From Bacteroidetes bacterium HGW-Bacteroidetes-17 (GTDB lineage Bacteria > Bacteroidota > Bacteroidia > Bacteroidales > GCA-2711565), in contig PHDM01000037.1 of assembly GCA_002840985.1 (NCBI GenBank), positions 1-39,119 of the forward strand: 39,119 bases of DNA. Reading direction: 5' to 3'. Position 1 is the stretch's first letter. Every line of letters begins with the position of its first letter. Positions 26,774 through 35,046 of the stretch are shown piece after piece. Under the pieces are notes generated by a model. It made no database searches, was not told where the DNA came from, and worked only from the letters and a program-made list of their open reading frames with translations. A program made the translations under genes and the position numbers.

Positions 26774-26790
26774 TGATTATATTGTAATCA
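26774..26790. promoter_or_regulatory. Operator-like dyad 1 upstream of dinB
   Basis: TGATTA, 5 bp and TAATCA form a perfect 17-bp inverted repeat 64 bp before the dinB ATG. It overlaps TATATTG at 26778-26784, a possible -7 element with TTTG at 26753-26756 upstream. An additional TGATTA half-site is at 26761-26766. The likely ligand is the adjacent XRE/S24 repressor. Confidence 0.62.
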
Positions 26791-26796
26791 CAAAAA

Positions 26797-26813
26797 TGAT
26801 TAAAATATAATCA
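26797..26813. promoter_or_regulatory. Operator-like dyad 2 upstream of dinB
   Basis: A second perfect TGATTA-N5-TAATCA with the same arms and spacer length but a different spacer sequence. Its centre is 23 bp from that of dyad 1, about two helical turns, which would put two repressor dimers on nearly the same face. Confidence 0.62.
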
Positions 26814-26853
26814 AATATAGTACAAAAATTTTAATTGTCAAGATTTTTTTGAA

Positions 26854-28065
26854 ATGAATACTGATGCTCGTACGATTGTACATCTGGATCTGGATACTTT
26901 TTTCGTTTCAGTTGAGCGTTTGCAAAATAGCAAATTGATAGGAAAACCTATACTTATAGGAGGAATTTCGGATAGGGGAGTTGTTGCAAGCTGCAGTTAT
27001 GAAGCCAGGGCATATGGCATTCATTCGGCCATGCCAATGAGACTGGCACGTATGCTCTGTAAGCATGCTATTGTGATTAGGGGTGATATGGATCAGTATA
27101 GTAAATACTCACGGATGGTAACAAATATTATTGAAGAAAATGCTCCTTTATATGAAAAAGCTTCGATTGATGAGCACTATATTGATATTACGGGGATGGA
27201 TCGTTTTTTTGGAAACTTAAAATGGACAACGGAGCTCAGACAAAAAGTTATTCATGAAACGGGCTTGCCCATTTCGTTTGGTTTGTCCACCAATAAAACT
27301 GTTTCGAAAATAGCCACAGGAGAAGCAAAGCCCAACGGATTATTGCAGATTCAATCCAGTCAGGTATTGCCATTTTTATTTCCTTTAAGTATTCGAAAAA
27401 TCCCAATGATAGGCGATAAGGTTTATCATTTGCTTCGCTCAATGGGGATTACTACCATAAAAACATTAAGTGTAGTTCCTCCTGAAATGCTGGAGCATGT
27501 CATGGGTAAAAATGGCATTATCATTTGGCGAAAAGCGAATGGAATTGACCCTACTCCCGTTAAGCCATATTCTGAACGGAAATCAATAGGGACTGAAAGT
27601 ACCTTTAATACAGATACCATAGATGTAATTTGGCTTAGGCAGAAACTAATTAGTATGGTCGAAAAACTAGCTTTTCAATTACGCGAAAAAAACAAACTGG
27701 CATCTGTTATTACTGTAAAAATTAGGTATGCAAACTTCGATACACATACTTTACAAAAGCATATTCCTTATACAACTTTCGACCATATTTTAATTAAGGA
27801 GGCATTAGAAATGTTCGATCGGCTTTACCAGCGCAGGATGTTGTTGCGTTTAGTTGGTGTTAAGTTTAGTGGATTGGTGGGTGGGTGGCAACAATTAAAT
27901 ATGTTTGAAGATACTCCCGAAATGACCAGTCTGTACCAGGCAATGGATCGGATTAAAACGCGTTTTGGCGAAAAATTAATAAAAAGAGCCGTAGGAATTA
28001 AAACTGCCGAAGAGCGTTTACAAATCGAGGATACAGAAGAACAGACCATACTTCTGAGTAAATAA
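26854..28065 (+). CDS. dinB: Y-family DNA polymerase IV
   Basis: An error-prone translesion DNA polymerase. The 403 residues show the Y-family order: H-L-D-L-D-T-F-F-V-S-V-E (first catalytic Asp), the finger-region A-S-C-S-Y-E-A-R-A-Y-G-I, the catalytic S-I-D-E-H-Y-I-D-I-T-G, the thumb helix-hairpin-helix region near G-D-K-V-Y-H-L-L-R-S-M-G, and a little-finger domain at about 240-350. The histidine after S-I-D-E is unusual, since most relatives have Ala or Phe there. No canonical beta-clamp motif is evident, although Q-L-N-M-F at about 348-352 is clamp-like. The gene diverges from the S24 repressor, with two operator-like dyads in the gap, and so is probably damage-inducible. Confidence 0.95.
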   Translation: MNTDARTIVHLDLDTFFVSVERLQNSKLIGKPILIGGISDRGVVASCSYEARAYGIHSAMPMRLARMLCKHAIVIRGDMDQYSKYSRMVTNIIEENAPLYEKASIDEHYIDITGMDRFFGNLKWTTELRQKVIHETGLPISFGLSTNKTVSKIATGEAKPNGLLQIQSSQVLPFLFPLSIRKIPMIGDKVYHLLRSMGITTIKTLSVVPPEMLEHVMGKNGIIIWRKANGIDPTPVKPYSERKSIGTESTFNTDTIDVIWLRQKLISMVEKLAFQLREKNKLASVITVKIRYANFDTHTLQKHIPYTTFDHILIKEALEMFDRLYQRRMLLRLVGVKFSGLVGGWQQLNMFEDTPEMTSLYQAMDRIKTRFGEKLIKRAVGIKTAEERLQIEDTEEQTILLSK

Positions 28066-28219
28066 GTGAAGACCAAATTCTCTTAAGAGTAAAAAAAGAC
28101 GAGAATAGCTAACTCATATAATTTTTTTCGATTGATTTTACCACAATTGCTTATTTAGAATTATGATATCTATCATTCGCAAAAATGATGACATCTGAAA
28201 AATTAATTCATAAAACAAT

Positions 28220-28227
28220 TAATTTTG
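28220..28227 (+). promoter_or_regulatory. Possible -7 element of the porin operon
   Basis: TAATTTTG matches TAnnTTTG 46 nt upstream of the porin ATG, but no TTTG is found 19-20 bp upstream. Confidence 0.35.
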
Positions 28228-28273
28228 TCGTTATATTAATTAAATCTAAATAATAACAAACTCTAAATTTACA

Positions 28274-29455
28274 ATGAAAAAGCTAATTTTACTACTCTTT
28301 TTGAGCATCCTGATGCTGAATGTGATGCTTGCTCAATCATTTAATGATCCTACTAACACAGCTACAAAATTATTGGATCATAATCAAGGAAAACTCACTA
28401 TTGGAGGCTATGGGCAAATCGATTTTAATCAAAAATTTGATAATGCAATACGCTCTAATGGTACACTGGATGTACATCGTATGGTATTATTATTTGGTTA
28501 TCAGTTTAGCGATCGTGTTGATTTCGTGACTGAACTTGAGTTTGAACATGTGAAAGAAGTTTTTGTCGAGCAAGCGTTTATTCGTTATAAATTAAATGAA
28601 TTTATGGCATTGAGAGCAGGCTTAATTTTAATTCCGATGGGAATCATTAACGAATATCATGAGCCCACTACATTTAATGGTGTTGAAAGACCGAGTGTAG
28701 CCGGTTCAATCATCCCAACAACATGGAGAGAAATTGGTGCCGGATTAAGTGGGAAATTCACTGATATAGGACTTAAATATCAGGCATACATTGTAAATGG
28801 ATTAAATGGATATGACGGTAATTCGAAAATATCGGGTGCAGGAATAAGAAGTGGGCGTCAAAAAGGAGCCGAATCCTTTATCAGTTCACCAAACCTATCA
28901 TTTAAGCTTGATTATTTCGGTGTAAATCATTTAAAGCTTGGATTGGCTGGATATTTCGGAAAAACACAATCTACACTGTATAATGGTGCTGATAAGAACA
29001 ATAATAATTTCATGATGATGGCAGATTCAACCATTATTAATTTAAGTGTGATCGGATTAGATTTGCGTTATGAGAACAATGGTTTTTCATTCAGAAGTGC
29101 TTTAATTTATGGGGGATTAGCAAATACAATGGAGTATAATACCTTTACCGGAAGCAATGCAGGGTCGGCAATGCATGGATTTTATGCAGAGGCGGCCTAT
29201 GATGTATTTGTAAATTTTAAGTCAACGGCCGATGGATTAACATTCTTTGTGCGTTACGAAAATTTGAACACACAGTCTAAAGTTGAAAAGAGTACAACTA
29301 AAGACGATAAATACGCGGTTCAGGAGATTATAACAGGAGTAGGATATAAAATTGCAGATGGTGTTGTTTTAAAATCAGATTTCAGATTTTATAAAAACAA
29401 AACCGAAAATAAATATTCAAAACAATTTAATGCAGGAGTTGCCGTATGGTTTTAA
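28274..29455 (+). CDS. Outer-membrane porin
   Basis: A 393-residue beta-barrel protein with a signal peptide (M-K-K-L-I-L-L-L...M-L-A-Q). It starts with the typical porin strand G-G-Y-G-Q-I-D-F, contains alternating amphipathic strands throughout and ends in V-A-V-W-F, with a terminal phenylalanine for barrel assembly. The pattern V-H-R-M-V-L-L-F-G-Y-Q-F with F-V-T-E-L-E-F-E-H and A-G-L-I-L-I-P-M-G resembles phosphate-selective porin (OprO/OprP-like) proteins, but the lysine-rich constriction cannot be judged from sequence alone. The stop codon overlaps the ATG of the FMN-binding protein, so the two are translationally coupled and may share a substrate. What passes through the pore is unknown. 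Confidence 0.85.
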   Translation: MKKLILLLFLSILMLNVMLAQSFNDPTNTATKLLDHNQGKLTIGGYGQIDFNQKFDNAIRSNGTLDVHRMVLLFGYQFSDRVDFVTELEFEHVKEVFVEQAFIRYKLNEFMALRAGLILIPMGIINEYHEPTTFNGVERPSVAGSIIPTTWREIGAGLSGKFTDIGLKYQAYIVNGLNGYDGNSKISGAGIRSGRQKGAESFISSPNLSFKLDYFGVNHLKLGLAGYFGKTQSTLYNGADKNNNNFMMMADSTIINLSVIGLDLRYENNGFSFRSALIYGGLANTMEYNTFTGSNAGSAMHGFYAEAAYDVFVNFKSTADGLTFFVRYENLNTQSKVEKSTTKDDKYAVQEIITGVGYKIADGVVLKSDFRFYKNKTENKYSKQFNAGVAVWF

Positions 29456-29991
29456 AACAAAGATTAAATCAGACAATCTTAATATTGCTAATCAATGTTT
29501 TGGGTTTGCAGGCATTTGCAAGCGAATCAGCTGGCTTTAGCCAAAAGTTGGATAAAATAATTAAGAAAGATTTGTTGTTACAGGATTTCAAGATAGTGCC
29601 ATTAACTATTTCTGATGAGCAGTTTAAAAAAGCTGGTGTGAATTTAAAAAGTGATCAGATATTTAAATTAACCGCTGAAGATTTTGATGGATTCTATATT
29701 ATTGAAAAAGCGATGGGTCGCTTTCATGATTTTACTTATGTTGTTTTTTTTGAGAAAGGTCTCGAAGTCCTCTTGGTAAGGGTGTTAGTGTACGAGGAAG
29801 AACATGGGGTGGAAATTACTCAAAAAAAGTGGTTGCAGCAATTTATCGGAAAAACACCTACTGATCATTTGATATTCAAAAAAAATATTGATGCAATTTC
29901 TGGAGCGACAATTTCTGGAACTTCGATCACAGAAAGTATTGATCGCTTACTTCGATATGTAAGCATTCTTAGAGAACATTTGATTATTTAA
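29446..29991 (+). CDS. Periplasmic FMN-binding domain protein
   Basis: A 181-residue exported protein with a signal peptide (ending near A-F-A-S). The C-terminal part has the FMN-binding domain signature D-A-I-S-G-A-T-I-S; the threonine of S-G-A-T is the residue that carries covalent FMN in NqrC and related proteins, attached by an ApbE-type transferase. No ApbE is encoded here. The start overlaps the porin stop (the ATG lies within G-T-A-T-G-G...T-A-A), which implies tight coupling. Known relatives shuttle electrons to quinone, NADH or extracellular acceptors. Its redox partner is not evident, and a link to metal uptake or reduction through the porin is speculation. Confidence 0.82.
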   Translation: MVLKQRLNQTILILLINVLGLQAFASESAGFSQKLDKIIKKDLLLQDFKIVPLTISDEQFKKAGVNLKSDQIFKLTAEDFDGFYIIEKAMGRFHDFTYVVFFEKGLEVLLVRVLVYEEEHGVEITQKKWLQQFIGKTPTDHLIFKKNIDAISGATISGTSITESIDRLLRYVSILREHLII

Positions 29992-30015
29992 TCAAAAAAA
30001 TTCACATAAAATAAT

Positions 30016-30051
30016 AAAGCCACAACATCTTAGAATGCTGTGGCTTTTGCT
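30016..30051 (+). terminator. Rho-independent terminator of the porin operon
   Basis: AAAGCCACA/TGTGGCTTT forms a 9-bp stem, extended past an A-C mismatch by CAT/ATG around a 6-nt loop. It is followed by TTTTGCTTTTC and lies 25 nt past the stop at 29991. Confidence 0.85.
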
Positions 30052-30349
30052 TTTCTTACTGAATACATAACGCAAAATATACTTAGTGTTTAGTTTGCGA
30101 TTCTACATTTATAAAAAACTAATAAGCAGTAACATAAATTTCTAGTTCTTCTAAGATAAGGAAAGTGTCAAAAGTCAGGAATAATAAGAATTTTGCTTTT
30201 CTCTTGTTATCTGATGTGCTGGAACCAATAAAATATTCGTTCTTATAAAAATTGTTTGAAAAAAATTTACAATTTTTAAATTGACCCATTCCAATACGTT
30301 TCTGTTTTTCTTAAACACTTTGATTTCAGTATATTCAATTTTCAGGCGA
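30052..30349. other. Intergenic region with no recognisable feature
   Basis: About 300 nt of AT-rich sequence separates the porin operon terminator from the end of the minus-strand yihY gene. I find no ORF, RNA gene or repeat that I can support, and no clear terminator for the yihY transcript. Confidence 0.4.
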
Positions 30350-31243
30350 CTATTTTTCGATTCTAATAGAATAGGTATACGGAATTATTTTTTTCCCGTG
30401 GGTGTGTGCATATATCTTTGTGAATTCAGCACCGAGATATAGTATGATGGCGGAATAATATACCCACATAAAAATCAAAATAACGGAACCAGTAGCACCA
30501 TACCAGGAAGCAATTAAGGAACTTCCGAGATAAGCTCCGATACCAATTTTGCCAATCATAAAAAGGAACGCGGTATAAGATGCCCCAATGATGCAATCGA
30601 GCATGACCACTTTCCCATCGGGCAATGTTTTAAAAATAACGGTAAATAAAAGTGTAATAACAACGAAAACGGCAAGCAGGTTGATGGCATAAAATAAATA
30701 TATAGTGTCCTGTGGGAAATATGCTGCTAATTTGTTACTAAGAATATCCATTACTGCATTTATAATTAAACCAACCAATAATAAAAATCCTACAGAGCCG
30801 ACCATAGAAAATGACATCAATCGGTTTTTAAGGAATTTTATTAATCCACGTTTAGGTTTTGCTTTAATGCCCCATATATAATTGATAGAATCTTGAATTT
30901 CTGAGAACACACCCGATGCCCCAATCAGTAAAATTATTGCACCTGCGATAGTAGCAAATGCACTACTGCTTGAAAGTTTTACATTTTTAATTATTTCCTG
31001 AATTTGCACTGCAGCATCGTTACCAATCAACCCGTTGATTTGTCCGAATATTTCGCCCCGGACGGCTTCTGTACCAAAAATGGATCCTGCTAAACTTATA
31101 ATAATAATAAGCAATGGAGGTAAAGAGAAAATGGTATAAAAGGACAATGCTGCACTTAACTTAATAGCGTCGTCAGCGATAAACCCTTTTACGGTTTCTT
31201 TGAGGAGATAACCAATCTTATTTGCTGAGTTCTTTATTTTCAT
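30350..31243 (-). CDS. YihY/BrkB-family inner-membrane protein
   Basis: A 297-residue polytopic membrane protein. It opens with the family pattern D-D-A-I-K-L-S-A-A-L-S-F-Y-T-I-F-S-L-P-P and has six hydrophobic spans (about 30-55, 93-113, 140-165, 180-205, 213-235 and 247-270). A-I-I-L-L-I-G-A-S-G-V-F and the aromatic W-G-I-K-A-K-P-K loop are also characteristic. Older annotations as ribonuclease BN are wrong for this family; its role, perhaps transport, is not established. It is the last gene of the minus-strand run that begins with mlaE, 122 nt after the BamA-like gene, so cotranscription is possible but not certain. Confidence 0.92.
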   Translation of the reverse strand: MKIKNSANKIGYLLKETVKGFIADDAIKLSAALSFYTIFSLPPLLIIIISLAGSIFGTEAVRGEIFGQINGLIGNDAAVQIQEIIKNVKLSSSSAFATIAGAIILLIGASGVFSEIQDSINYIWGIKAKPKRGLIKFLKNRLMSFSMVGSVGFLLLVGLIINAVMDILSNKLAAYFPQDTIYLFYAINLLAVFVVITLLFTVIFKTLPDGKVVMLDCIIGASYTAFLFMIGKIGIGAYLGSSLIASWYGATGSVILIFMWVYYSAIILYLGAEFTKIYAHTHGKKIIPYTYSIRIEK

Positions 31244-31365
31244 TGGTAAATTTTTTAATTTTTAATGGTTATATGGAACCTAACATTCAATCTTGATTCA
31301 CTTTTTTCGAATTTTTTTAAAAATTAAATGGACGTTTCATAACCGTTGATAAAAACTATTTTACA

Positions 31366-33201
31366 TTATCGATATATTACTATAGCCGGTTTACCGATTT
31401 CAAAATCCCGATAACCGAAATCAGATGTTTTAAATGAGTTCATTTTAAATATATTTTGACCGTTGCCCGGAATTGAAGGATAAAATGCTATGGATATTTG
31501 AAATGTATTAAAAACCAGATAATCATTTTTAATTAATACGCCAAGCCCAATTTGTGAATATACTCTGCTGTTTTTAAATCCTGCTGCTACATCTCCAAGC
31601 AATCCCATCGAAAAAATAAAATAAGGGCCGAAACGGAATCCAATGAATTTCCAGGGTGCGTAGGATTGTGTTTGCAGTGTAAACAAAAGGCGGCTGGTAC
31701 CAATCAATGAATTGCTATTAAAGTCATCCAGTCCATATCCATCCTGAAGGGTCAAGCTATCGTTGGCAAACCGGTTAATGCCAATTGTTAGTTGTGGCTT
31801 TACAAACTGTCTGAATTTCCATTTCCCAATTTCAAATAATTTGGTAAAATAATTTATCCCAGCCGTAAAAACACCTTGTTCAGCTTTTGATGAATGAAAG
31901 AAGGTTCCGTATTCGAAGTTGGAGCTTAGATACCCCCATGAGTGATAATTTCCAAATGAAATGCGCGCACCCAGATACAATCGTTCAGAATTATTTTTTA
32001 TCTGGTAACCACCCGTAATACTGTATACTTTCCCGATGGGTACATCTTCAATTAAGCCAAAATTAAATATGAATTTATCCGGTATGTATTTCCGGGTTGA
32101 GATACCTATGCTTGCAAGATAAAAATTTTCGTCACTAAATATTTGCAGGGTATCCAAGGTTTCATCTGGCTTTTCGAGATAGCGAATTCGATAAAAACGT
32201 AAAGCAGTAATTAAATTTGTGGTCCGGATTTCCTCGGTATTACCTTTAAATATTTGTATGGCATTACTTGCCCAATAATCTTGTGCATTGAATTTAATCC
32301 GCTGCTTAACATAAACCGAATCGCTAATTCGGATAGAATCGTTGTGGAGTTGTTGTGTAAAATATACTCCGCCTGCCCACTTGGCTAAAGGCGAAAAAAA
32401 TGGCCGGTCAATTGCAAAACTTCTGGTCAAATTTTTGAATTGGCCAGTACCATAATTCAAGTTCGCGTTGATATAAGTATTGCGTATGTTGGGAATAAAG
32501 TAATTTGTATTGAAAGCATCATCTCCGGAGGAATGGTACCAGGTGTATTCATTTCTAAATTTATGTCCGAATCCTAAAAAATTTTTATCGGTCACAGTAA
32601 AGGTGACCCTCGAAGATGATAAATCAACAACAGGAGCAATGCTCCAATTATCCAGCTCACGGATAAAAACATCAACCGAGTCGGAGTTTTTTGAGATGGC
32701 TTTAACATAAAACGAAACATCGTGCACATATGCCTGACTGCGGACCAATCGTTCAGATTCTTTTACCAGCAAAGAATCAAATTTTTGGTTTTGCCGGATC
32801 AGCAAGAGGTTTCGAATGGTGATATGTTTAGATTTTATATGTAGGCTGTTCCCGGTTTTGAATAAAAAGTTTTGGGAGACTTCATTGGTATCAGCAACCG
32901 AATAACCAAACGGGTCAAGTGTTTCAATGTTAATATGCCTGATAATTTTACCTTCGAAGCTGCTATATGGTTTTTGGATTTCCTTTTTATAAACTTTCTT
33001 TATTTTTGAACTGGGGGCAACCGGTTTAAAAATCAAGCGATAAAGAAACTTGTTGAACCTGCTCCGGTTGGAATAGGATTCAATATTTCCGTAAAGCTTC
33101 GTTGAATCTGTTTTGGCATTGGAATCTTGTGCAAAAGCAGTATCAATAGTGCCAATCGAAATAAGAAAAAGTATGAAAATATTTTTGGACCACATTTGCA
33201 T
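31366..33201 (-). CDS. BamA/TamA-like outer-membrane barrel protein with POTRA-like region
   Basis: A 611-residue outer-membrane protein. A signal peptide ends near A-F-A-Q. Residues about 65-185 read as POTRA-like modules (I-R-H-I-N-I-E-T-L, then L-L-L-I-R...L-V-K-E-S-E-R-L-V-R-S-Q-A-Y-V...V-D-V-F-I-R). From about 190 onward the sequence is alternating beta strands of an Omp85-type barrel (T-D-K-N-F-L-G-F-G-H-K-F-R, D-R-P-F-F-S-P), although the C-terminus does not end in the usual aromatic residue. An ATG two codons downstream (33195) would serve equally well as start. It follows mlaD by 62 nt in the same direction. A partner role in moving lipids across the envelope is inferred from this position. 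Confidence 0.82.
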   Translation of the reverse strand: MQMWSKNIFILFLISIGTIDTAFAQDSNAKTDSTKLYGNIESYSNRSRFNKFLYRLIFKPVAPSSKIKKVYKKEIQKPYSSFEGKIIRHINIETLDPFGYSVADTNEVSQNFLFKTGNSLHIKSKHITIRNLLLIRQNQKFDSLLVKESERLVRSQAYVHDVSFYVKAISKNSDSVDVFIRELDNWSIAPVVDLSSSRVTFTVTDKNFLGFGHKFRNEYTWYHSSGDDAFNTNYFIPNIRNTYINANLNYGTGQFKNLTRSFAIDRPFFSPLAKWAGGVYFTQQLHNDSIRISDSVYVKQRIKFNAQDYWASNAIQIFKGNTEEIRTTNLITALRFYRIRYLEKPDETLDTLQIFSDENFYLASIGISTRKYIPDKFIFNFGLIEDVPIGKVYSITGGYQIKNNSERLYLGARISFGNYHSWGYLSSNFEYGTFFHSSKAEQGVFTAGINYFTKLFEIGKWKFRQFVKPQLTIGINRFANDSLTLQDGYGLDDFNSNSLIGTSRLLFTLQTQSYAPWKFIGFRFGPYFIFSMGLLGDVAAGFKNSRVYSQIGLGVLIKNDYLVFNTFQISIAFYPSIPGNGQNIFKMNSFKTSDFGYRDFEIGKPAIVIYR

Positions 33202-33263
33202 GAGTAGTTTTATCTTTTTCGTTATTTAAGATTTTTTTCGTTTTCTATAAGGCCTTTGGCATA

Positions 33264-34226
33264 TTATTTCTTTTCTTCTATATTTTTTTGGACGTCCGCT
33301 TTCATTCGCTCTTCTGCTGCTTTAAGTTTTGCGGCAGCTTTTTCTTTCTTTTTAAAGTACCATTTAAGTAAGAAATTATGCTTGAGTGCCTCCATGTTCT
33401 CATCCAATCCTTTGGAACTATTTTTAAGGTTTACCATGGTCTGACTCAGATTTTCCGCGAGGGTCGAATCATTAATTATTTGGCTAAATGTTCCGTTTTC
33501 ATCGTTTACTTTAAGCATAATTTCTTCGAGTTGTTGTGTGAAAATTTCTGCATTACCCGTTATTACCTTTATACTACCCATCATGGCAGTTACTTCCTGC
33601 TTAACAGTATCTACCATTTCATCCATTCCGTTGGAGCTTTTTTTAAGATTTAAGATGGTCTGACTAATATTATCTGCTATTGATGAATCCTGGATCAGTC
33701 TTCCAAGTGTTCCATGTCCGCTGTTTATTTTAAACATAACTTCAGTAAGTTGTTGCGTAATAATTTCGGCATTGCGTGCTGTTATATGCAAACTTGCCAT
33801 GATAGCATCTGTTTCAATAGGCTCAACCGATAAAAGTTGTTGGTCATCTTCCGCTGATGGAGCATCTGGGCTTCCATAAGTAATGAGTAAAAGACGGTCG
33901 CCAATCAATCCTTCTGATCCGATTGCAACTTCACAGTCCGATTTAATAAACTGTTGAACATCCTTTTTAATCAACATATCTACTCTGACCGTTGAATCAT
34001 TAATTATTTTAATTTTATCAACAATACCAACATTAATTCCGGTGAAGCGTACATTATTTCCCACTTGTAATCCGCTTACGTTGTGAAAAGTTGTAGTAAG
34101 TTTAAAAACAGGATTAAATAAATTTTGTTGCTTTCCGATGATAAATATGGCAATAACGAAAAAAGCCAATCCTCCAACAATAAACAATCCTAACCTTACT
34201 TTAAATTTTTCTGTATGTGTGTCCAT
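33264..34226 (-). CDS. mlaD: MCE-domain lipid-transport protein, MlaD family
   Basis: A 320-residue periplasmic protein with one N-terminal membrane helix (about 12-31) and an MCE domain (about 40-120, with G-L-Q-V-G-N-N-V-R-F-T-G-I-N-V-G and a later G-S-E-G-L-I-G-D). MCE domains form hexameric rings that conduct phospholipids. The rest is helical and contains a clear internal duplication: residues 152-210 (N-A-E-I-I-T-Q-Q-L...) and 225-283 (N-A-E-I-F-T-Q-Q-L...), a period of 73 residues. A Lys/Glu-rich tail follows. Such long helical regions can form a tube across the periplasm. The gene is 37 nt after mlaF in the mlaE-mlaF-mlaD order. Confidence 0.93.
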   Translation of the reverse strand: MDTHTEKFKVRLGLFIVGGLAFFVIAIFIIGKQQNLFNPVFKLTTTFHNVSGLQVGNNVRFTGINVGIVDKIKIINDSTVRVDMLIKKDVQQFIKSDCEVAIGSEGLIGDRLLLITYGSPDAPSAEDDQQLLSVEPIETDAIMASLHITARNAEIITQQLTEVMFKINSGHGTLGRLIQDSSIADNISQTILNLKKSSNGMDEMVDTVKQEVTAMMGSIKVITGNAEIFTQQLEEIMLKVNDENGTFSQIINDSTLAENLSQTMVNLKNSSKGLDENMEALKHNFLLKWYFKKKEKAAAKLKAAEERMKADVQKNIEEKK

Positions 34227-34263
34227 GATTCATTCCTTTTATTAACTATTGAACTATCGATTT

Positions 34264-35046
34264 TCAATTAAAGAAGGATTTAATTACAGGGTCAAATGAC
34301 GTTTCAAACGATTCCAATTTTCCTTCCTGATAGACCTTTCCATCCAATAACATAATAACGCGGTTTGCATTCGTCCGTGCACATGCAATATCATGTGTAA
34401 TAATAATGGATGAAGTTTTATATTTTTTTTGCACATCATTGATGAGTGAACTTATTTCATATGAAGTTACCGGATCGAGTCCGGTAGTAGGTTCATCGTA
34501 CAGCATGATCATCGGATCCACAACGATGGTTCGTGCTAAACTTATCCTTTTCCGCATACCACCCGAAAGTTGTGATGGCATTTTATCCAATGCATCAGGC
34601 AGACCAACATTTTCTAAAACCTCTTTAACTTTTTCAGTAATCTCTTTTTCAGACAGATTCTTTTTTATTCTCCTTAATGGAAATTCCAGATTCTGCCTCA
34701 CCGTCATGGAATCATACAAGGCTCCACTTTGAAATACAAAACCAATTCTCTTTCTCAACTCATTCAATTCTTTTCGGTGTAAGCCAGTTACATTATTTTC
34801 AAATACTTTGATTGTTCCGCCATCAGAATTCAATAATCCAACAATGCATTTTATTAAAACAGACTTGCCACTGCCCGATTTACCAAGAACAACAAGGTTT
34901 TCGCCATCAAAAAGTTTCAAAGAAATATCTTTCAGTATCACCTGATTACCAAATGATTTTCTAAGATTCGTTATCTCGATAACCGGCTTATCACTTTTTA
35001 AATTTAAGTGAGCATCATTTAAAGTTTCTGTTTGTTTTGCGTTCAT
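34264..35046 (-). CDS. mlaF: ABC transporter ATP-binding protein, MlaF family
   Basis: The cytoplasmic ATPase that powers the MCE lipid transporter. Motifs in order: Walker A G-K-S-G-S-G-K-S, Q-loop F-V-F-Q-S-G-A-L-Y-D-S, signature L-S-G-G-M-R-K-R (the MlaF form of LSGGQ), Walker B M-L-Y-D-E-P-T-T-G-L-D-P and a switch histidine in I-I-I-T-H-D. The 260 residues are normal for the family. Its ATG overlaps the mlaE stop codon by 4 nt (ATGA), so translation is coupled to that of the permease. Confidence 0.95.
   Translation of the reverse strand: MNAKQTETLNDAHLNLKSDKPVIEITNLRKSFGNQVILKDISLKLFDGENLVVLGKSGSGKSVLIKCIVGLLNSDGGTIKVFENNVTGLHRKELNELRKRIGFVFQSGALYDSMTVRQNLEFPLRRIKKNLSEKEITEKVKEVLENVGLPDALDKMPSQLSGGMRKRISLARTIVVDPMIMLYDEPTTGLDPVTSYEISSLINDVQKKYKTSSIIITHDIACARTNANRVIMLLDGKVYQEGKLESFETSFDPVIKSFFN

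Noticed and set aside
28080-28105. CTCTTAAGAG palindrome after dinB as a terminator
   Set aside because: The short stem is followed on the plus strand by A residues rather than T residues, and no minus-strand gene ends here.
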